Notes: generated by a model from the sequence alone, not told the origin. A stretch of DNA of 64,000 nucleotides from Streptacidiphilus sp. PB12-B1b (GCF_014084125.1 NZ_CP048405.1:5332001-5396000); one strand, 5' to 3'; shown: positions 17,821 through 27,723, counted from the stretch's first letter. Program-made: numbers and translations.

Positions 17821-18222
17821 ATGTCCAGTCAGACACCCGGCGACGTACCCGGCGGGCCCTCGGTGAACCACGGCTTCCAGCAGTTCGGCGGCCACAACCG
17901 GATCGGTGCGATGGCCGTCGGCCCCGGCGCTCGGGCCGTCTCCGGCGGCGGCGCGGAGCCGGGCGGCGAGGACGACCGGATCCGCGCCTTCATCGAGGAG
18001 TACCTGCAGCGGCTGCCGGAACTGCGGCAGGAGCAGAGCGCGGAGGCCCTGGAGCAGATCGCCCCCCGGGTGGAGACGGTACGTCGGCAGATCGACTCGC
18101 CGGAGCCCGAGAAGCACCTGCTCAAGGACGTCCTGGCGTCGATCCGGGCGGTACTCGAGCACGGCCTGGGCGGAGTGGCCACCACCGCCCTGCTGGCCCT
18201 GCTGTCGCAGATCCGCCTCTGA
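17821..18222 (+). CDS. small hypothetical protein sharing a Gly-rich motif with its neighbour
   Basis: 133 residues. The N-terminus carries VNHGFQQFGGHNRIGAMAVG followed by PGARAV, which lines up with the C-terminal NHG-Q-GG-AVG-GA motif of the preceding 767-residue protein. The remainder is an acidic helical domain (DRIRAFIEEYLQRLPELRQEQS; ETVRRQID; HLLKDVLASIRAVLE) ending in a hydrophobic GVATTALLALLSQIRL. Similar N-H-G/G-G-N motifs followed by a helical domain are common in actinomycete proteins of uncertain, possibly signalling or conflict-related, role; here function is unknown. Coupled with the preceding gene. Confidence 0.75.
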   Translation: MSSQTPGDVPGGPSVNHGFQQFGGHNRIGAMAVGPGARAVSGGGAEPGGEDDRIRAFIEEYLQRLPELRQEQSAEALEQIAPRVETVRRQIDSPEPEKHLLKDVLASIRAVLEHGLGGVATTALLALLSQIRL

Positions 18223-18264
18223 CCCGGGGCCGCGCTGCCCCGCTGGCCGGGCCGGGCCGGGTCA
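18220..18264. terminator. hairpin between convergent genes
   Basis: An inverted repeat whose outer 8-base arms (TGACCCGG and CCGGGTCA) include the two facing stop codons, with a GC-rich interior. Likely a shared terminator for the hypothetical pair and efeB. Confidence 0.55.
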
Positions 18265-19527
18265 GGCCAGCAGGGCGCGGCCGTACCAGTCGGTGGTGTC
18301 GGCCAGGCCGGGCAGGACATAGAAGTAGCCGCCGCCGAAGGGCTGGACGTAGTCGATGAGCGGCTCGCCGATCAGCCGGGTCTGCACGGTCTCGAACTGC
18401 CGGTGCACGTCCTGCTGGTAGCAGGTGAAGATGTGCCCGGCCTGGATGTCGCCGTTCTGGTCCAGGCCGAGGTCGTAGCTGTAGGAGCGGCGCAGCAGCC
18501 GCTGGTCGGCGGTCTGCCGGGTGCGCGGGTTGGCGAGCCGGATGTGCGAGTCGAGGGGGATGACGTTGCCGTGCGGGTCGGCGGCGTAGTCGGGGGTGTC
18601 GAACTCGTTGGTGCCGTCCAGCGGGGCGCCGGAGTCGCGGCGGCGGCCGAACATGCCCTCCTGCTCGTTGATGGAGACCCGGTCCCAGAACTCGACGAGC
18701 ATCCGGATCAGCCGGACCACCTGGTACGAGCCGCCCTGGGCCCAGGCGGGCTCGGCCGGGTCGTCCACCCAGATCAGCTGCTGCGCGGTGGTGCCGGTGG
18801 GGTTGGCGGTGCCGTCCTTGAAGCCGAGCAGGTTGCGGCCGGTGCCGGAGGGCCGGGGCGGGGAGTTGTAGCCCTCGATCTTCCAGCGCAGTTGCATCGC
18901 GCCGCGGGTGTGCTTGGCGATGTCGCGGATGGCGTGGTGGACGGTGTCAGGGTGGTTGGCGCAGATCTGGAGGTGCAGGTCTCCGTGCATCCAGGCCGGA
19001 TCGGGCGAGTCGTCGGGGAAGATCCGCATGGGCGTCAGCTTGCGGGGCTTGTCCGCGGCCAGGCCGAAGCGGTCGTCGAAGAGGCTGGAGCCGACGGAGA
19101 CGGTGACGGTCAGTCCGTCGGCGGGCACGACCGGCCCCAGGACGTCGCTGTCCGAGGGCGGCTGGCCGACGCCCAGGTCGGGGGGCGTGCCACCGGTGGC
19201 CAGGAAGCGGGCCCGTCCGGTCAGCGTCCGCATCAGCTCGGCCAGTTCCGCCTTGCCGGTGGCGGTGACGTCGAAGGCCGCGTAGCAGGCGGCGGCCTGC
19301 TTGTCGGCCGGGCCGGGGGTGAGCAGGCCGGCCTGGTGGGCGCCGTGGAACGGGTAGGAGTCGGCCGTGGCCGGGCCGCTGTCGGCGGCGCGGGCGTCGG
19401 CCTGCGCGCCGCCGATCAGCACTCCGCCGGTCAGGGCGGTGCCGGCGGCGCCCGCGGCGGCGCCGGAGAGGAACCTGCGACGGCTGACATTCATCTTCGG
19501 ACGCCTGTCTTCCTGGTACGTGCTCAT
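18262..19527 (-). CDS. efeB: DyP-type heme peroxidase/deferrochelatase EfeB
   Basis: 421-residue Tat-exported dye-decolorizing peroxidase of the EfeUOB iron-uptake system. The twin-arginine motif SRRRFLSG lies near residues 15-22, followed by an Ala-rich hydrophobic stretch. The DyP signature GFKDGTANPT, with its catalytic Asp in G-x-x-D-G, is near residue 235, and the heme-ligand His and distal Arg regions (DSHIRLANPRTR) follow. It acts outside the membrane to oxidise Fe(II) or release iron from heme. It is 40 bases downstream of the fused efeUO gene. A start at the internal ATG at 19494 would place the RR motif closer to the N-terminus and is also possible. Confidence 0.92.
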   Translation of the reverse strand: MSTYQEDRRPKMNVSRRRFLSGAAAGAAGTALTGGVLIGGAQADARAADSGPATADSYPFHGAHQAGLLTPGPADKQAAACYAAFDVTATGKAELAELMRTLTGRARFLATGGTPPDLGVGQPPSDSDVLGPVVPADGLTVTVSVGSSLFDDRFGLAADKPRKLTPMRIFPDDSPDPAWMHGDLHLQICANHPDTVHHAIRDIAKHTRGAMQLRWKIEGYNSPPRPSGTGRNLLGFKDGTANPTGTTAQQLIWVDDPAEPAWAQGGSYQVVRLIRMLVEFWDRVSINEQEGMFGRRRDSGAPLDGTNEFDTPDYAADPHGNVIPLDSHIRLANPRTRQTADQRLLRRSYSYDLGLDQNGDIQAGHIFTCYQQDVHRQFETVQTRLIGEPLIDYVQPFGGGYFYVLPGLADTTDWYGRALLA

Positions 19528-19567
19528 CGGGTGGGGGTGTCGTCGGGTGGGGGTGTCGTCGGGCAGG

Positions 19568-21715
19568 TCAGTGGCTGGGCGGGACTTCCAGCAGGTCCGG
19601 GACCTGGTCCAGGGTCTCCAGCAGGGCGCCGATGGCGGCGTCCACCTGCTGGCGGGCGGCGGCCGGGGGCTGCTGCATGGACTGCTGCGGGGCCTGCTGC
19701 GGGGCCTGCTGCGGGGTCTGCCACTGGCCGTCGGCGCGGGTGGCCAGCAGCGCGGACTGGAGCGCGTCCAGCTGCTGTTCCGCCAGCGGCAGCAGCTTCG
19801 GCGCCCGGGCGGTGAGCGGGCCGGACAGCTCGCCGAGCACGGTCCGGGTGACCTGCACGTCGGCCCAGGTCTCCGGGTAGGCGGCTCCGGCGCCCTCGTC
19901 GTCGATCCCGGAGAGGTGGTCGCGCAGCGCGTCCTCCATGATCTCGTGGGCGCGGATCGGCAGGTTGGTCGGGTCGCCCGCCTCGTCGTCGGTGGCCAGG
20001 TTCCGGCTCACGTCGGCGACGTCTGCGCCGAGCGTGGCCACCTGCGGCAGCAGCTGCGCTGCGCTCTGGCCGTGCCACAGGCCGTACTCCAGCCGGTGCA
20101 GGCCGGTGAAGCCGCTGTCCTGGACGCCGTTCGGCAGGCCGTCGGGCAGTCCGTCGACCGCGGTGCCCGCGTCGCCGAAGCTGTCGTAGGAGGCTCCGAC
20201 CTCCTCCCAGTCCAGCTGGGCGGTCAGCCAGTCGGCCTTGGCGGCGGCCAGGTTGCCGGCGGTCAGGTCGGTGCGGAGGGCGGCGACGTCGGCGGTGAGC
20301 CGGGCCAGCACGCCCGCCGCGTAGTGCTGGTAGGCGTCGTTGGGGCCGGTCAGCTCCTGGAGCGTGACCGGCTTCACCGCGGCGGGCGCGGCCTGGGCGC
20401 TGGAGCCGCTGACCTGGACGCTGGCCGAGGAGGCCGCGGCCTGGCCGGACATCAGGCACTTGATGGCGTAGGAGCCGCTGCCCAGGGTCGCGGTCATGTC
20501 GGCGGTGGTGGCGGGCCCGATGGTCTCGATCTCGGCGACCACTGCGCCCGAGGCGTTGACCAGGTCGATCTCGCCCGCCCTGTCGGTCCTGTTGTCGACC
20601 GCGATGGTCTGGCTGCCGGCCCGGGCGGAGGTCCACTCCTGGGCGCAGCGGGTGCGGGTGACCGTCACCGTGGCCGCGGCGGCGGAGGGCAGTGCCAGGA
20701 CGGCGGCGGTGGCGGCCAGCGTCGGGACGACCACCAGCACGGCGGCCACCGGCCAGGGGCGCTGCCCGGCCAGCCGTACCCAGCGGCCGGGGGCCTCGGC
20801 CGCGTCGGGGGCGGCGGGCGTCGTGGCTGCGGGCGTCGCGGCGGGCATGGTGGCGGCTGCGGGGGCTTCGGCTGCGGTCCGGGGTGCGGGGGCGGGGCGT
20901 GCGGCGCGGACAAACAGTGGGACCACCACGGCCAGGTAGACGGTCCAGGCCACCACCTGGAGCACCGTCATCCGGGGCGCGAGCTCGGTGCATCCGGTGA
21001 TGATCGACACCCACCAGGAGTTCGGGTCCAGGTGCGCGGTCAGGTCGAAGGCGATCCAGTGCGTGCCCGGCAGCAGGCCCGCGTCCTGGAGGTCGCCCAG
21101 GCCGTACGCGAGCACCCCGGCGGCGACCATGATCAGCGCCAGCGCGGTGCGGTTGAAGAAGACCCCCAGGTTGAGGCGCACCGCCTGCCGGTACAGCAGC
21201 CAGCAGGCCGACACGGCGGCGGCCAGCCCCAGCCCGGCGCCCACCAGCGGGGCGGCCGTCGAGCCGGACGCCTTGACGGCCGTCCACAGGAACAGCGTGG
21301 TCTCCAGGCCCTCGCGGCCGACCGCGAGGAACGCGGTGAGCGCGAGCGCGCCCGCGCCGACCGCCGCCGCGCGCTCCACCTCGCCGCGCAGCTGCCGGGA
21401 CAGTCCGGCGGCGGTGCGGCGCATCCAGAACACCATCGCCGTGACCAGGCCGACCGCGAGCACGCTCAGCAGCCCGCCGACGGCCTCCTGGCCCGCGCTG
21501 GACAGCACGCTGGTGGAGAACGTCAGCACCGCGGCGAAGCCGGCGGCCACCGACACCGCGCCCAGCACGCCCAGCCAGACCGGCGCGGACGACACCCGGT
21601 GCCCGTCCGTCCCGGTCTTGCGCAGCGCGGCCAGCAGGATGCTCACCACGAGCCCGGCCTCGAGGCCCTCGCGCAAACCGATCAGCAGATTAGGTACAGC
21701 CTCAGCCCAAGTCAC
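19568..21715 (-). CDS. efeU: fused iron permease EfeU and EfeO (FTR1-cupredoxin-M75)
   Basis: 715-residue protein joining two normally separate subunits. Residues 1-270 are an FTR1 permease with two iron-binding REGLE motifs (LREGLEAG near 15 and VGREGLETT near 147). After an Ala/Pro linker and one more helix, residues about 350-450 form the EfeO cupredoxin-like domain (CAQEWTSARAGSQTIAVDN), followed by an M75 imelysin-type domain with FTGLHRLEYGLW near residue 550. A Gln-rich PQQAPQQ repeat precedes the end. The GTG at 21715 is just below an iron box. It imports Fe(III) produced by EfeB. Confidence 0.92.
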   Translation of the reverse strand: MTWAEAVPNLLIGLREGLEAGLVVSILLAALRKTGTDGHRVSSAPVWLGVLGAVSVAAGFAAVLTFSTSVLSSAGQEAVGGLLSVLAVGLVTAMVFWMRRTAAGLSRQLRGEVERAAAVGAGALALTAFLAVGREGLETTLFLWTAVKASGSTAAPLVGAGLGLAAAVSACWLLYRQAVRLNLGVFFNRTALALIMVAAGVLAYGLGDLQDAGLLPGTHWIAFDLTAHLDPNSWWVSIITGCTELAPRMTVLQVVAWTVYLAVVVPLFVRAARPAPAPRTAAEAPAAATMPAATPAATTPAAPDAAEAPGRWVRLAGQRPWPVAAVLVVVPTLAATAAVLALPSAAAATVTVTRTRCAQEWTSARAGSQTIAVDNRTDRAGEIDLVNASGAVVAEIETIGPATTADMTATLGSGSYAIKCLMSGQAAASSASVQVSGSSAQAAPAAVKPVTLQELTGPNDAYQHYAAGVLARLTADVAALRTDLTAGNLAAAKADWLTAQLDWEEVGASYDSFGDAGTAVDGLPDGLPNGVQDSGFTGLHRLEYGLWHGQSAAQLLPQVATLGADVADVSRNLATDDEAGDPTNLPIRAHEIMEDALRDHLSGIDDEGAGAAYPETWADVQVTRTVLGELSGPLTARAPKLLPLAEQQLDALQSALLATRADGQWQTPQQAPQQAPQQSMQQPPAAARQQVDAAIGALLETLDQVPDLLEVPPSH

Positions 21716-21721
21716 AGAAGA

Positions 21722-21740
21722 TAAGGTAAGGCACCCCTAA
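21722..21740 (-). promoter_or_regulatory. iron box (DmdR/IdeR-type operator)
   Basis: Minus strand TTAGGGGTGCCTTACCTTA matches 13 of 19 positions of the actinomycete DmdR/IdeR consensus (TTAGGTTAGGCTAACCTAA). It ends seven bases upstream of the efeUO GTG, so iron-loaded repressor would block initiation of the efeUO-efeB transcript. Confidence 0.7.
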
Positions 21741-22072
21741 TCAGGCCGCTGCAAGGGGCCGCCCCTCCGCCCGCCGAACCCGCTCCGAACGCCGAGCACC
21801 AGCTGAGGAGGGCTTACCCGCACGCTGCCCGGCTGCCCGCCGGGGCCCGGCCACTCGCCACGATCACGGCTCTGACCTGCGATGTCTCCAGCTCCCTGTC
21901 GGCGGCGGACCCAGGGCTCCGGCGCTCCCGCCCTCACCGGGCCGACCCGGGCCCTCGCTGAACTCACACCCATCTCCTGCCGACCGTCCCGACCGAGCGG
22001 CAGCGGGCGCGTAGGCCGTGCCCCGGCGGGCAGACGCGGAGGTAACGACGGCATGCTGCGAGGGGAGCGCCG
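21741..22072. other. divergent promoter region, no gene seen
   Basis: About 330 bases between efeUO and the following plus-strand membrane protein gene. It must hold the promoter of the latter; apart from the iron box just outside its left edge I see no conserved element or coding pattern. Confidence 0.5.
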
Positions 22073-22705
22073 GTGTCGGACCTCGCGTCGGACGGTGTGG
22101 GCGAGCGGACGCGGAGGGCGTCCCTGCGGGAGGCCGCGGCCGTCCTCCTGACGGCCTGCTATGCGGTGGCCCTGGCCTGGTCGCTGTGGAACCGCGCGCA
22201 CGCGATCGAGTTCTTCGCCGTGGCCAGCCTTGCCTCAGCGGGCTTCGTCGTCGCCAGCGTCACCGGACGCGTGGTGGCCGGCGTCCTGGCGGACCTGCTG
22301 GCCGGGGGCATCGCGGTGGCGCTCCCGGTCCTCGGCGACATCACCGACGCCGTCGCCGCGACGCTCGCGGTGGCGCTGATGTCGGGCAAGTTCGTACGCC
22401 TGCTCAAGACGCTGCCGTTCGGCGTCGCCTGCCTGGGCCTCTACCTGGGCCTGTGGTCCCTGGCCAGGCACCTGCCCAGCGCCCTGCACCGGGCCTCCGA
22501 CCACGGCCTCACCTGGCACGACGCCCCCGCCGCCGTGCTGCTGGCGCTCGCCGGCGCCCTCTACCTCCTGCTGGTCGCCCTGCTGACGCGCTGGGCCGGG
22601 GGCGCATGGACGACCGCCGTGCTGCACACCGTCGGCTACCCCTGGGTCCTGCTGATGTTCCTCGTCATGTACTTCATCCCCGACAAGTCCCCCGGCACCG
22701 GCTGA
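22073..22705 (+). CDS. hypothetical membrane protein
   Basis: 210 residues, about six predicted membrane helices (AAAVLLTACYAVALAWSLW; FFAVASLASAGFVVASV; two central Ala/Leu-rich helices; APAAVLLALAGALYLLLVALL; VLLMFLVMYFI). No family recognised with confidence. GTG start supported by GAGGGGAG upstream. It is monocistronic and converges on the carbamate kinase gene. Confidence 0.7.
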   Translation: MSDLASDGVGERTRRASLREAAAVLLTACYAVALAWSLWNRAHAIEFFAVASLASAGFVVASVTGRVVAGVLADLLAGGIAVALPVLGDITDAVAATLAVALMSGKFVRLLKTLPFGVACLGLYLGLWSLARHLPSALHRASDHGLTWHDAPAAVLLALAGALYLLLVALLTRWAGGAWTTAVLHTVGYPWVLLMFLVMYFIPDKSPGTG

Positions 22706-22711
22706 CCCCGG

Positions 22712-22731
22712 GGTGCGCTCAGGAGCGCACC
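22712..22731. terminator. hairpin between convergent genes
   Basis: GGTGCGCTC and GAGCGCACC form a near-perfect stem separated by two bases, overlapping the last codons of arcC. Probable bidirectional terminator. Confidence 0.6.
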
Positions 22732-23696
22732 TCCATCGGGGCCTGGTCGGGTACCGCGCCGTCCCGGGACGTCTGCCGGTCCGGGCGGACGAGGGTGCCG
22801 GTGGTGCCCAGCAGGATGCCGAGCGCGTCGTCGAGGGGGCCGATCCCGGCGATGCCGCCGGTGTCCTCGACGAAGGCCGCGGCGGCCTCGGCCTTGGGGC
22901 GCATCGAGCCCTCGGGCAGCTCCCGGGCCAGGGCCCGCAGTTCGGCGGGGGTGGCCGAGAGCAGCGCGCGGGCGCGGCGGGTGCCGTAGTGGGTGAAGAC
23001 GTGGGCGACGTCGGTGAGGATCAGCAGGGCGTCGGCGTCGAGCTGCCCGGCGAGCAGGGCGGCGGTGCGGTCCTTGTCGACCACGGCCTCACAGCCGTGC
23101 AGCAGGCCGGTGTTGGGGTTGCGGGTGACGGGGATGCCACCGCCGCCGGCGCAGACCACCACCGTCCCGGCCGCGACCAGCGACCGGACGGTGGCGGCTT
23201 CCAGGATGCTCCGGGGCAGGGGTGATGCGACGACGCGACGCCAGTCGTCGCCGTCCGGGGCCGTGGTCCAGCCCCGGTCGCGGGTCAACTGCTCGGCCCG
23301 GGCCCGGGTGTAGGTCTGGCCGATGAACTTGGTGGGGTGCTGGAAGGCCGGGTCGGCGGGGTCGACCTGGGTGTGGGTGACCAGCGCGACCACGTCCCGG
23401 TCGGGGAGCCTGTTGCGCAGCTCGCGCACCAGCAGGGTGCCGATCATGCCCTGGGTCTGGGCGCCGAGCACGTCCAGGGGGTAGGGCGCGGCCAGGGCGG
23501 GGTCGGCGGCGCTCTCCAGGGCGAGCAGCCCGATCTGCGGGCCGTTGCCGTGGGTGACGACGAGTTCGTGTCCGGCCAGGGCGAGTTCGGCCAGGGTGGT
23601 GGCGGCCTGGTGGATGTGGGCTTCCTGGACGGTGGCGTCGGGGTGCTCCCCCCGCTGGAGCAGGGCGTTTCCGCCGAGTGCGGCGACGATGCGCAT
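22719..23696 (-). CDS. arcC: carbamate kinase
   Basis: 325-residue amino-acid-kinase-fold enzyme that makes ATP from carbamoyl phosphate and ADP, the energy-yielding last step of the arginine deiminase pathway. Family motifs are present: MRIVAALGGNALLQRGE at the start, VTHGNGPQIGLLAL, LDVLGAQTQGMIG, and AGGGGIPV in the middle with AVVDKDRTAALLA. Last gene of the arc operon, one base after arcB. Confidence 0.95.
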   Translation of the reverse strand: MRIVAALGGNALLQRGEHPDATVQEAHIHQAATTLAELALAGHELVVTHGNGPQIGLLALESAADPALAAPYPLDVLGAQTQGMIGTLLVRELRNRLPDRDVVALVTHTQVDPADPAFQHPTKFIGQTYTRARAEQLTRDRGWTTAPDGDDWRRVVASPLPRSILEAATVRSLVAAGTVVVCAGGGGIPVTRNPNTGLLHGCEAVVDKDRTAALLAGQLDADALLILTDVAHVFTHYGTRRARALLSATPAELRALARELPEGSMRPKAEAAAAFVEDTGGIAGIGPLDDALGILLGTTGTLVRPDRQTSRDGAVPDQAPMEVRS

Positions 23697-23697
23697 G

Positions 23698-24699
23698 TCA
23701 GGCTCCCAGGGTGGCGACGAGCACGGCCTTGATGGTGTGCATGCGGTTCTCGGCCTGGTCGAAGACCAGCGAGGCGGGCGATGCGAACACCTCGTCGGTG
23801 ACCTCCAGGCCGTCCAGCCCGTACTGGGCGAACAGGTCCGCGCCGAGGCCGGTGGTGCGGTCGTGCAGGGCGGGCAGGCAGTGCAGGAAGGCGGTGTCGG
23901 GGTTGCCGGTGGCGGCCAGGGTCTTGGCGTTGACCTGGTAGGGCAGGAGTTGGCCGATCCGCTCGGCCCAGGTCTCCGCGCTCTCCCCCATGGACACCCA
24001 CACGTCGGTGTAGAGGTAGTCCGCGCCGCGCACGGCCTCCTCGATGTCCTCGGTGACGGTGATCCGCGCGCCGCTCGATTCGGCGAGCTCGCGGCAGCGG
24101 GTGACCAGCTCGGCTGCGGGCCACAGCGCCTCGGGCGCGGCGATGCGTACGTCCATGCCCAGCAGGCTGCCCATGACCAGCAGCGAGTGGGCGGTGTTGT
24201 TGCGGGCGTCGCCGAGGTAGCAGTAGGAGATCCCGGTCAGGGGCCTGCCGCTGTGCTCGCGCATGGTGAACACGTCGCACAGGCTCTGGGTGGGGTGGCA
24301 CTCGTCGGTCAGGCCGTTGTACACCGGCACGCCCGCGTGGGCGGCCAGGGTGGTGACCGTGGACTGGGCGAAGCCGCGGTACTCGATGCCGTCGTACATC
24401 CGCCCCAGCACGCGGGCGGTGTCGGCGACGGACTCCTTGTGGCCGAGGTGGGAGCCGTCCGGGCCCAGGTAGGTGGTGGTGGCGCCCTGGTCGGCGGCGG
24501 CGACCTCGAAGGCGCAGCGGGTGCGGGTGGACGCCTTCTCGAAGATCAGCGCCAGGTGACGGCCGGTCAGCCGCGGGGTCTCGGTGCCGTTCTGCTTGGC
24601 GTGCTTGAGTTCGGCGGCCAGGTCCAGCAGGTGGTGGATCTGTTCGGCGGTGAAGTCCAGCTCGTCCAGGTAGTGGCGGCCGGTGAGGTCAGCGGTCAT
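23698..24699 (-). CDS. arcB: ornithine carbamoyltransferase (catabolic)
   Basis: 333-residue transcarbamylase. The carbamoyl-phosphate site is [13 protein letters not shown] near residue 52, and the ornithine-side motif HCLPALHD is near residue 273. In this operon it runs in the catabolic direction, converting citrulline to ornithine and carbamoyl phosphate. Sits between arcA and arcC, 36 bases after arcA. Genes for anabolic arginine biosynthesis are not present around it. Confidence 0.95.
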   Translation of the reverse strand: MTADLTGRHYLDELDFTAEQIHHLLDLAAELKHAKQNGTETPRLTGRHLALIFEKASTRTRCAFEVAAADQGATTTYLGPDGSHLGHKESVADTARVLGRMYDGIEYRGFAQSTVTTLAAHAGVPVYNGLTDECHPTQSLCDVFTMREHSGRPLTGISYCYLGDARNNTAHSLLVMGSLLGMDVRIAAPEALWPAAELVTRCRELAESSGARITVTEDIEEAVRGADYLYTDVWVSMGESAETWAERIGQLLPYQVNAKTLAATGNPDTAFLHCLPALHDRTTGLGADLFAQYGLDGLEVTDEVFASPASLVFDQAENRMHTIKAVLVATLGA

Positions 24700-24735
24700 C
24701 AGGTGCTCCGGTGGTGTGTGGCGGGCGGAGGGTGG

Positions 24736-25968
24736 TCAGTTGGCGGGGTCGCGCTGGATCGGGCAGCTCATGCAGCGCGGTCCGCCGCGTCCGCGCCCGA
24801 GTTCGGCGCCGGCGATGGTGACGATCTCGATGCCCTGCTTGCGCAGGTAGGTGTTGGTGGTGACGTTGCGCTCGTAGCCGACGACCACGCCGGGGGCCAG
24901 GGCGAGGAAGTTGCTGCCGTCGTCCCACTGCTCGCGTTCGGCGGCCCGTACGTCCTGGGTGGCCGACAGGAAGCGGACCTTGTCCAGCTCCAACGCCGTG
25001 GCCAGGGAGGCGGCGAGGTCGGTGTCGGGCGTGACCTCGAAGCCGGTGGCCGATCCGGCGCCGGGGGTGAGCGTCCAGGAGCGCAGCGAGTCGGCCAGCC
25101 CCGGGTAGACGGCGAAGGTGTCCTTGTCGATCATCGTCATCACCGTGTCGAGGTGCATGAACGCCCGGCTGCGCGGCAGTTGGACGGCGATCAGGCGGTG
25201 CGCGGCGCCGGTGGCGAAGAGACGCCGGGCCAGTTCCTCGACGGCCTGGGGAGTGGTGCGCTCGCCCATGCCGACCATGGCCACGCCGGGCGCCAGGGAG
25301 TGGACGTCGCCGCCTTCCAGGGTGGTGCCGGGGACGGCGGCGATGCCGTCGACCAGCGGGGCGGGGGCGTCGGCGAACAGCGGGTGGTAGCGGTAGATCG
25401 CGGCGCTGTGCAGGGTCTCGCGCCGACGGGCGGGCTTGGCCATCGGGTTGACCGTGTAGTGGTCGCCGATCCAGCAGGAGTTGTCGCGCGGGAAGAGGTG
25501 GTTGGGCAGCGGCGGCAGGGCGAAGTCCTGCTCGCCCAGGCTGTCCCAGACCAGGCTGTGCGGGTTGGTGATCCGCAGGTCGTCCTTGAGGACGCCGCCG
25601 ATGAGGTACTCGGCCAGCGTCCGGCCGTCGAGGTCCGCGCACAACGCGCGGACCGGGTCGACCAGGGCCGGGCCGACGGTGCCGGGGGCGACCACCTGGT
25701 CCAGGAGCCAGTCGCGGGCCTCGGGCAGCTCGAGGGTCTGGGCGAGGAGTTCGGCGTAGTAGTGGACGCGTACCCCGTGGTCGCGCAGGACCTGGGCGAA
25801 GGCGTCGTGCTCCTCGCGGGCCCGCTTGGCCCACAGGATGTCGTCGAAGAGCAGCTCGTCGACGTTGCGCGGCGTGAGGCGGGACAGTTCCAGGCCGGGG
25901 CGGTGCAGGACGACCTGGCGCAGGCGGCCGGTCTCGGAGTCGACGCGAAGGGCGGGAGAGCGGGACAT
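24736..25968 (-). CDS. arcA: arginine deiminase
   Basis: 410-residue guanidino-group hydrolase converting arginine to citrulline and ammonia. Substrate and catalytic motifs are visible: [35 protein letters not shown] and, near residue 400, [11 protein letters not shown] with the nucleophilic Cys. Length is normal for the family. It follows the transporter gene by 64 bases and starts the catabolic part of the operon. Confidence 0.95.
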   Translation of the reverse strand: MSRSPALRVDSETGRLRQVVLHRPGLELSRLTPRNVDELLFDDILWAKRAREEHDAFAQVLRDHGVRVHYYAELLAQTLELPEARDWLLDQVVAPGTVGPALVDPVRALCADLDGRTLAEYLIGGVLKDDLRITNPHSLVWDSLGEQDFALPPLPNHLFPRDNSCWIGDHYTVNPMAKPARRRETLHSAAIYRYHPLFADAPAPLVDGIAAVPGTTLEGGDVHSLAPGVAMVGMGERTTPQAVEELARRLFATGAAHRLIAVQLPRSRAFMHLDTVMTMIDKDTFAVYPGLADSLRSWTLTPGAGSATGFEVTPDTDLAASLATALELDKVRFLSATQDVRAAEREQWDDGSNFLALAPGVVVGYERNVTTNTYLRKQGIEIVTIAGAELGRGRGGPRCMSCPIQRDPAN

Positions 25969-26032
25969 GGCGGGCTCCTCGGGGTGTGCGGGAACGGGAT
26001 GGCGGAGGTGGAGGCGTCGGGCCTGGCGTGCG

Positions 26033-27565
26033 TCAGTGCTGGCGGTGCAGGCCCGCTGCGGCGGCGCGGAGCAGGATGGCGGGCAGGTGGATCGGCTGAG
26101 CCTGCGCGGGTGTCTCCGCGACGGCCGGGATCGGCGCGGGGGTGGCTGCGGCCAGTGCGGGCGCGGCAGGCGCGGGCAGGGCGGTCTCGCCGTACTCGCC
26201 GCGTGAGCGCTTGAGCCAGATGTAGACCGGGATACCGAGCAGGACCACGAACAGGCCGTAGTAGACCGTCTGGTAGCCGCTGCCCTGGATCGACCAGTAG
26301 GAGAACGCCAGCGCCAGCGCGCTGATGGCCACGTCCCGGACGAAACGGCGGCGGGTGAGGATCGCCTGGCCCTTGACCACCAGCCAGTACAGCTGGGCGG
26401 CGGCGGAGAACAGGTACGGGATGACCGCGGTCAGGACGCTCAGCAGCACGATCTCGGTGAAGACCTTGGTGAAGTGGGTGTAGCTGATGACGGTGATCAG
26501 CGAGGCCAGCGCGGTGGCGGAGACGATGCCGAAGGCGGGGACCTGGTTGCGGCCGATGGTCTTGGTGAAGGCACGGGGGAACAGTCCGTCGCGGGCGGCG
26601 GCCATGGGCATCTCGGCGCAGATCATGGTCCAGCCGTTGAGCGCGCCCAGCCCGGAGATGATGGCGGCGATCGCCACGGCGTTGCCGGCCCAGGTGCCGC
26701 CGACGATGTTGTTGACGGCGTCGGTGAACGGGGCGGTCGAGCTGCCCAGCGCGCTGTGGGAGACGGTGCCGAAGACGGCCAGGGTGCCCAGGATGTAGAT
26801 CACGGCGCAGGCCAGGGTGCCGTAGACGGTGGCGCGGGCCACGTTGCGCTTGGGGTTGCGGACCCGTCCGGCGGCCACCGAGGCCGTCTCCAGGCCGATG
26901 TAGCTGAACAGGGCGATCGCGGAGGCGGCGGAGACCGCGCCGACGGCGGAGGTGTGGCTGGCGTTGAAGCTCCCGAAGTTGCCCGACTTCATGAACAGCA
27001 GGCCGACGCTGGCCATGAACACCAGCGGGATGAACTTCAGCACGGTGGTGACGACTTGGAAGGCGCCGATGTTGCGGATGCCGGTGAGGTTGATCGCGGC
27101 GGGTATCCACAGGCCGACCAGCGCGATGGCGACGGAGCCCCAGGTGTGGTGGCCCTTGTCGATGAACACCTCGACGTAGCCGACCCAGGCCACCGCGATG
27201 GCCGCGTTCCCGGCCCAGGCGGTGATCCAGTAGGACCAGGCGGTCAGGAATCCGGCGAACTCCCCGAACGCCTCCTTGGCGTAGACGTAGGGACCGCCGC
27301 TGCCGGCCACCCGCTTGGACAGCGACCCGAACGTGACCGCCAGCGCCAGCGCTCCGATGGTGACGACCACGAACGCGACCAGGGCGATCGGGCCGTAGGG
27401 GGCGAGGGCGGAGGGCAGGGCGAACACGCCGGTGCCGATGACGCTTCCGATGACCAGGGCGGTCGCGGCGGGCAGGCCGAACGTCGAGCGGCGGTCCGCC
27501 GTGCCGTCGGCGGCGGTGGCCGGCTCGGCGCCGGGGAGGGGGGCGTCGTGGTCTGATCCGGGCAT
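26033..27565 (-). CDS. arcD: APC-family arginine/ornithine antiporter-type permease
   Basis: 510-residue amino-acid permease with about 12 helices and the APC-family first helix [21 protein letters not shown]. Located directly upstream of arcA, so it most likely exchanges external arginine for ornithine. ATG at 27565 is chosen because AGGAG lies seven bases upstream; the longer open frame is low-complexity. The C-terminus is an unusual Ala/Pro-rich tail of about 50 residues. Symbol assigned by context; a general basic-amino-acid permease is the alternative. Confidence 0.85.
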   Translation of the reverse strand: MPGSDHDAPLPGAEPATAADGTADRRSTFGLPAATALVIGSVIGTGVFALPSALAPYGPIALVAFVVVTIGALALAVTFGSLSKRVAGSGGPYVYAKEAFGEFAGFLTAWSYWITAWAGNAAIAVAWVGYVEVFIDKGHHTWGSVAIALVGLWIPAAINLTGIRNIGAFQVVTTVLKFIPLVFMASVGLLFMKSGNFGSFNASHTSAVGAVSAASAIALFSYIGLETASVAAGRVRNPKRNVARATVYGTLACAVIYILGTLAVFGTVSHSALGSSTAPFTDAVNNIVGGTWAGNAVAIAAIISGLGALNGWTMICAEMPMAAARDGLFPRAFTKTIGRNQVPAFGIVSATALASLITVISYTHFTKVFTEIVLLSVLTAVIPYLFSAAAQLYWLVVKGQAILTRRRFVRDVAISALALAFSYWSIQGSGYQTVYYGLFVVLLGIPVYIWLKRSRGEYGETALPAPAAPALAAATPAPIPAVAETPAQAQPIHLPAILLRAAAAGLHRQH

Positions 27566-27657
27566 GGAAGGGCTCCTGACCTGCGGTGAGAGAGTGGGGC
27601 GGGCGGCGGCACCCGGTGCGGCCTGCTGAGACAAGATCCTCGACTGCGGACCGTCAC

Positions 27658-27723
27658 CCGGCACAGGGGCCACGGGGCCCCCACCTGTGCCGGCAGTCCC
27701 CACTGAGGGGGCCCGAAGGTCCC
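27658..27723 (-). promoter_or_regulatory. upstream region of arc operon with two palindromes
   Basis: Two elements lie 93-158 bases before the permease gene. One is a perfect inverted repeat with 10-base arms (27658-27667, 27684-27693). The other, GGGACCTTCGGGCCC on the minus strand (27709-27723), resembles the GGGAC-N-GTCCC core of DevR/OsdR dormancy boxes. Control of the ADI pathway by low oxygen would make sense, but the match is partial. Confidence 0.4.
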
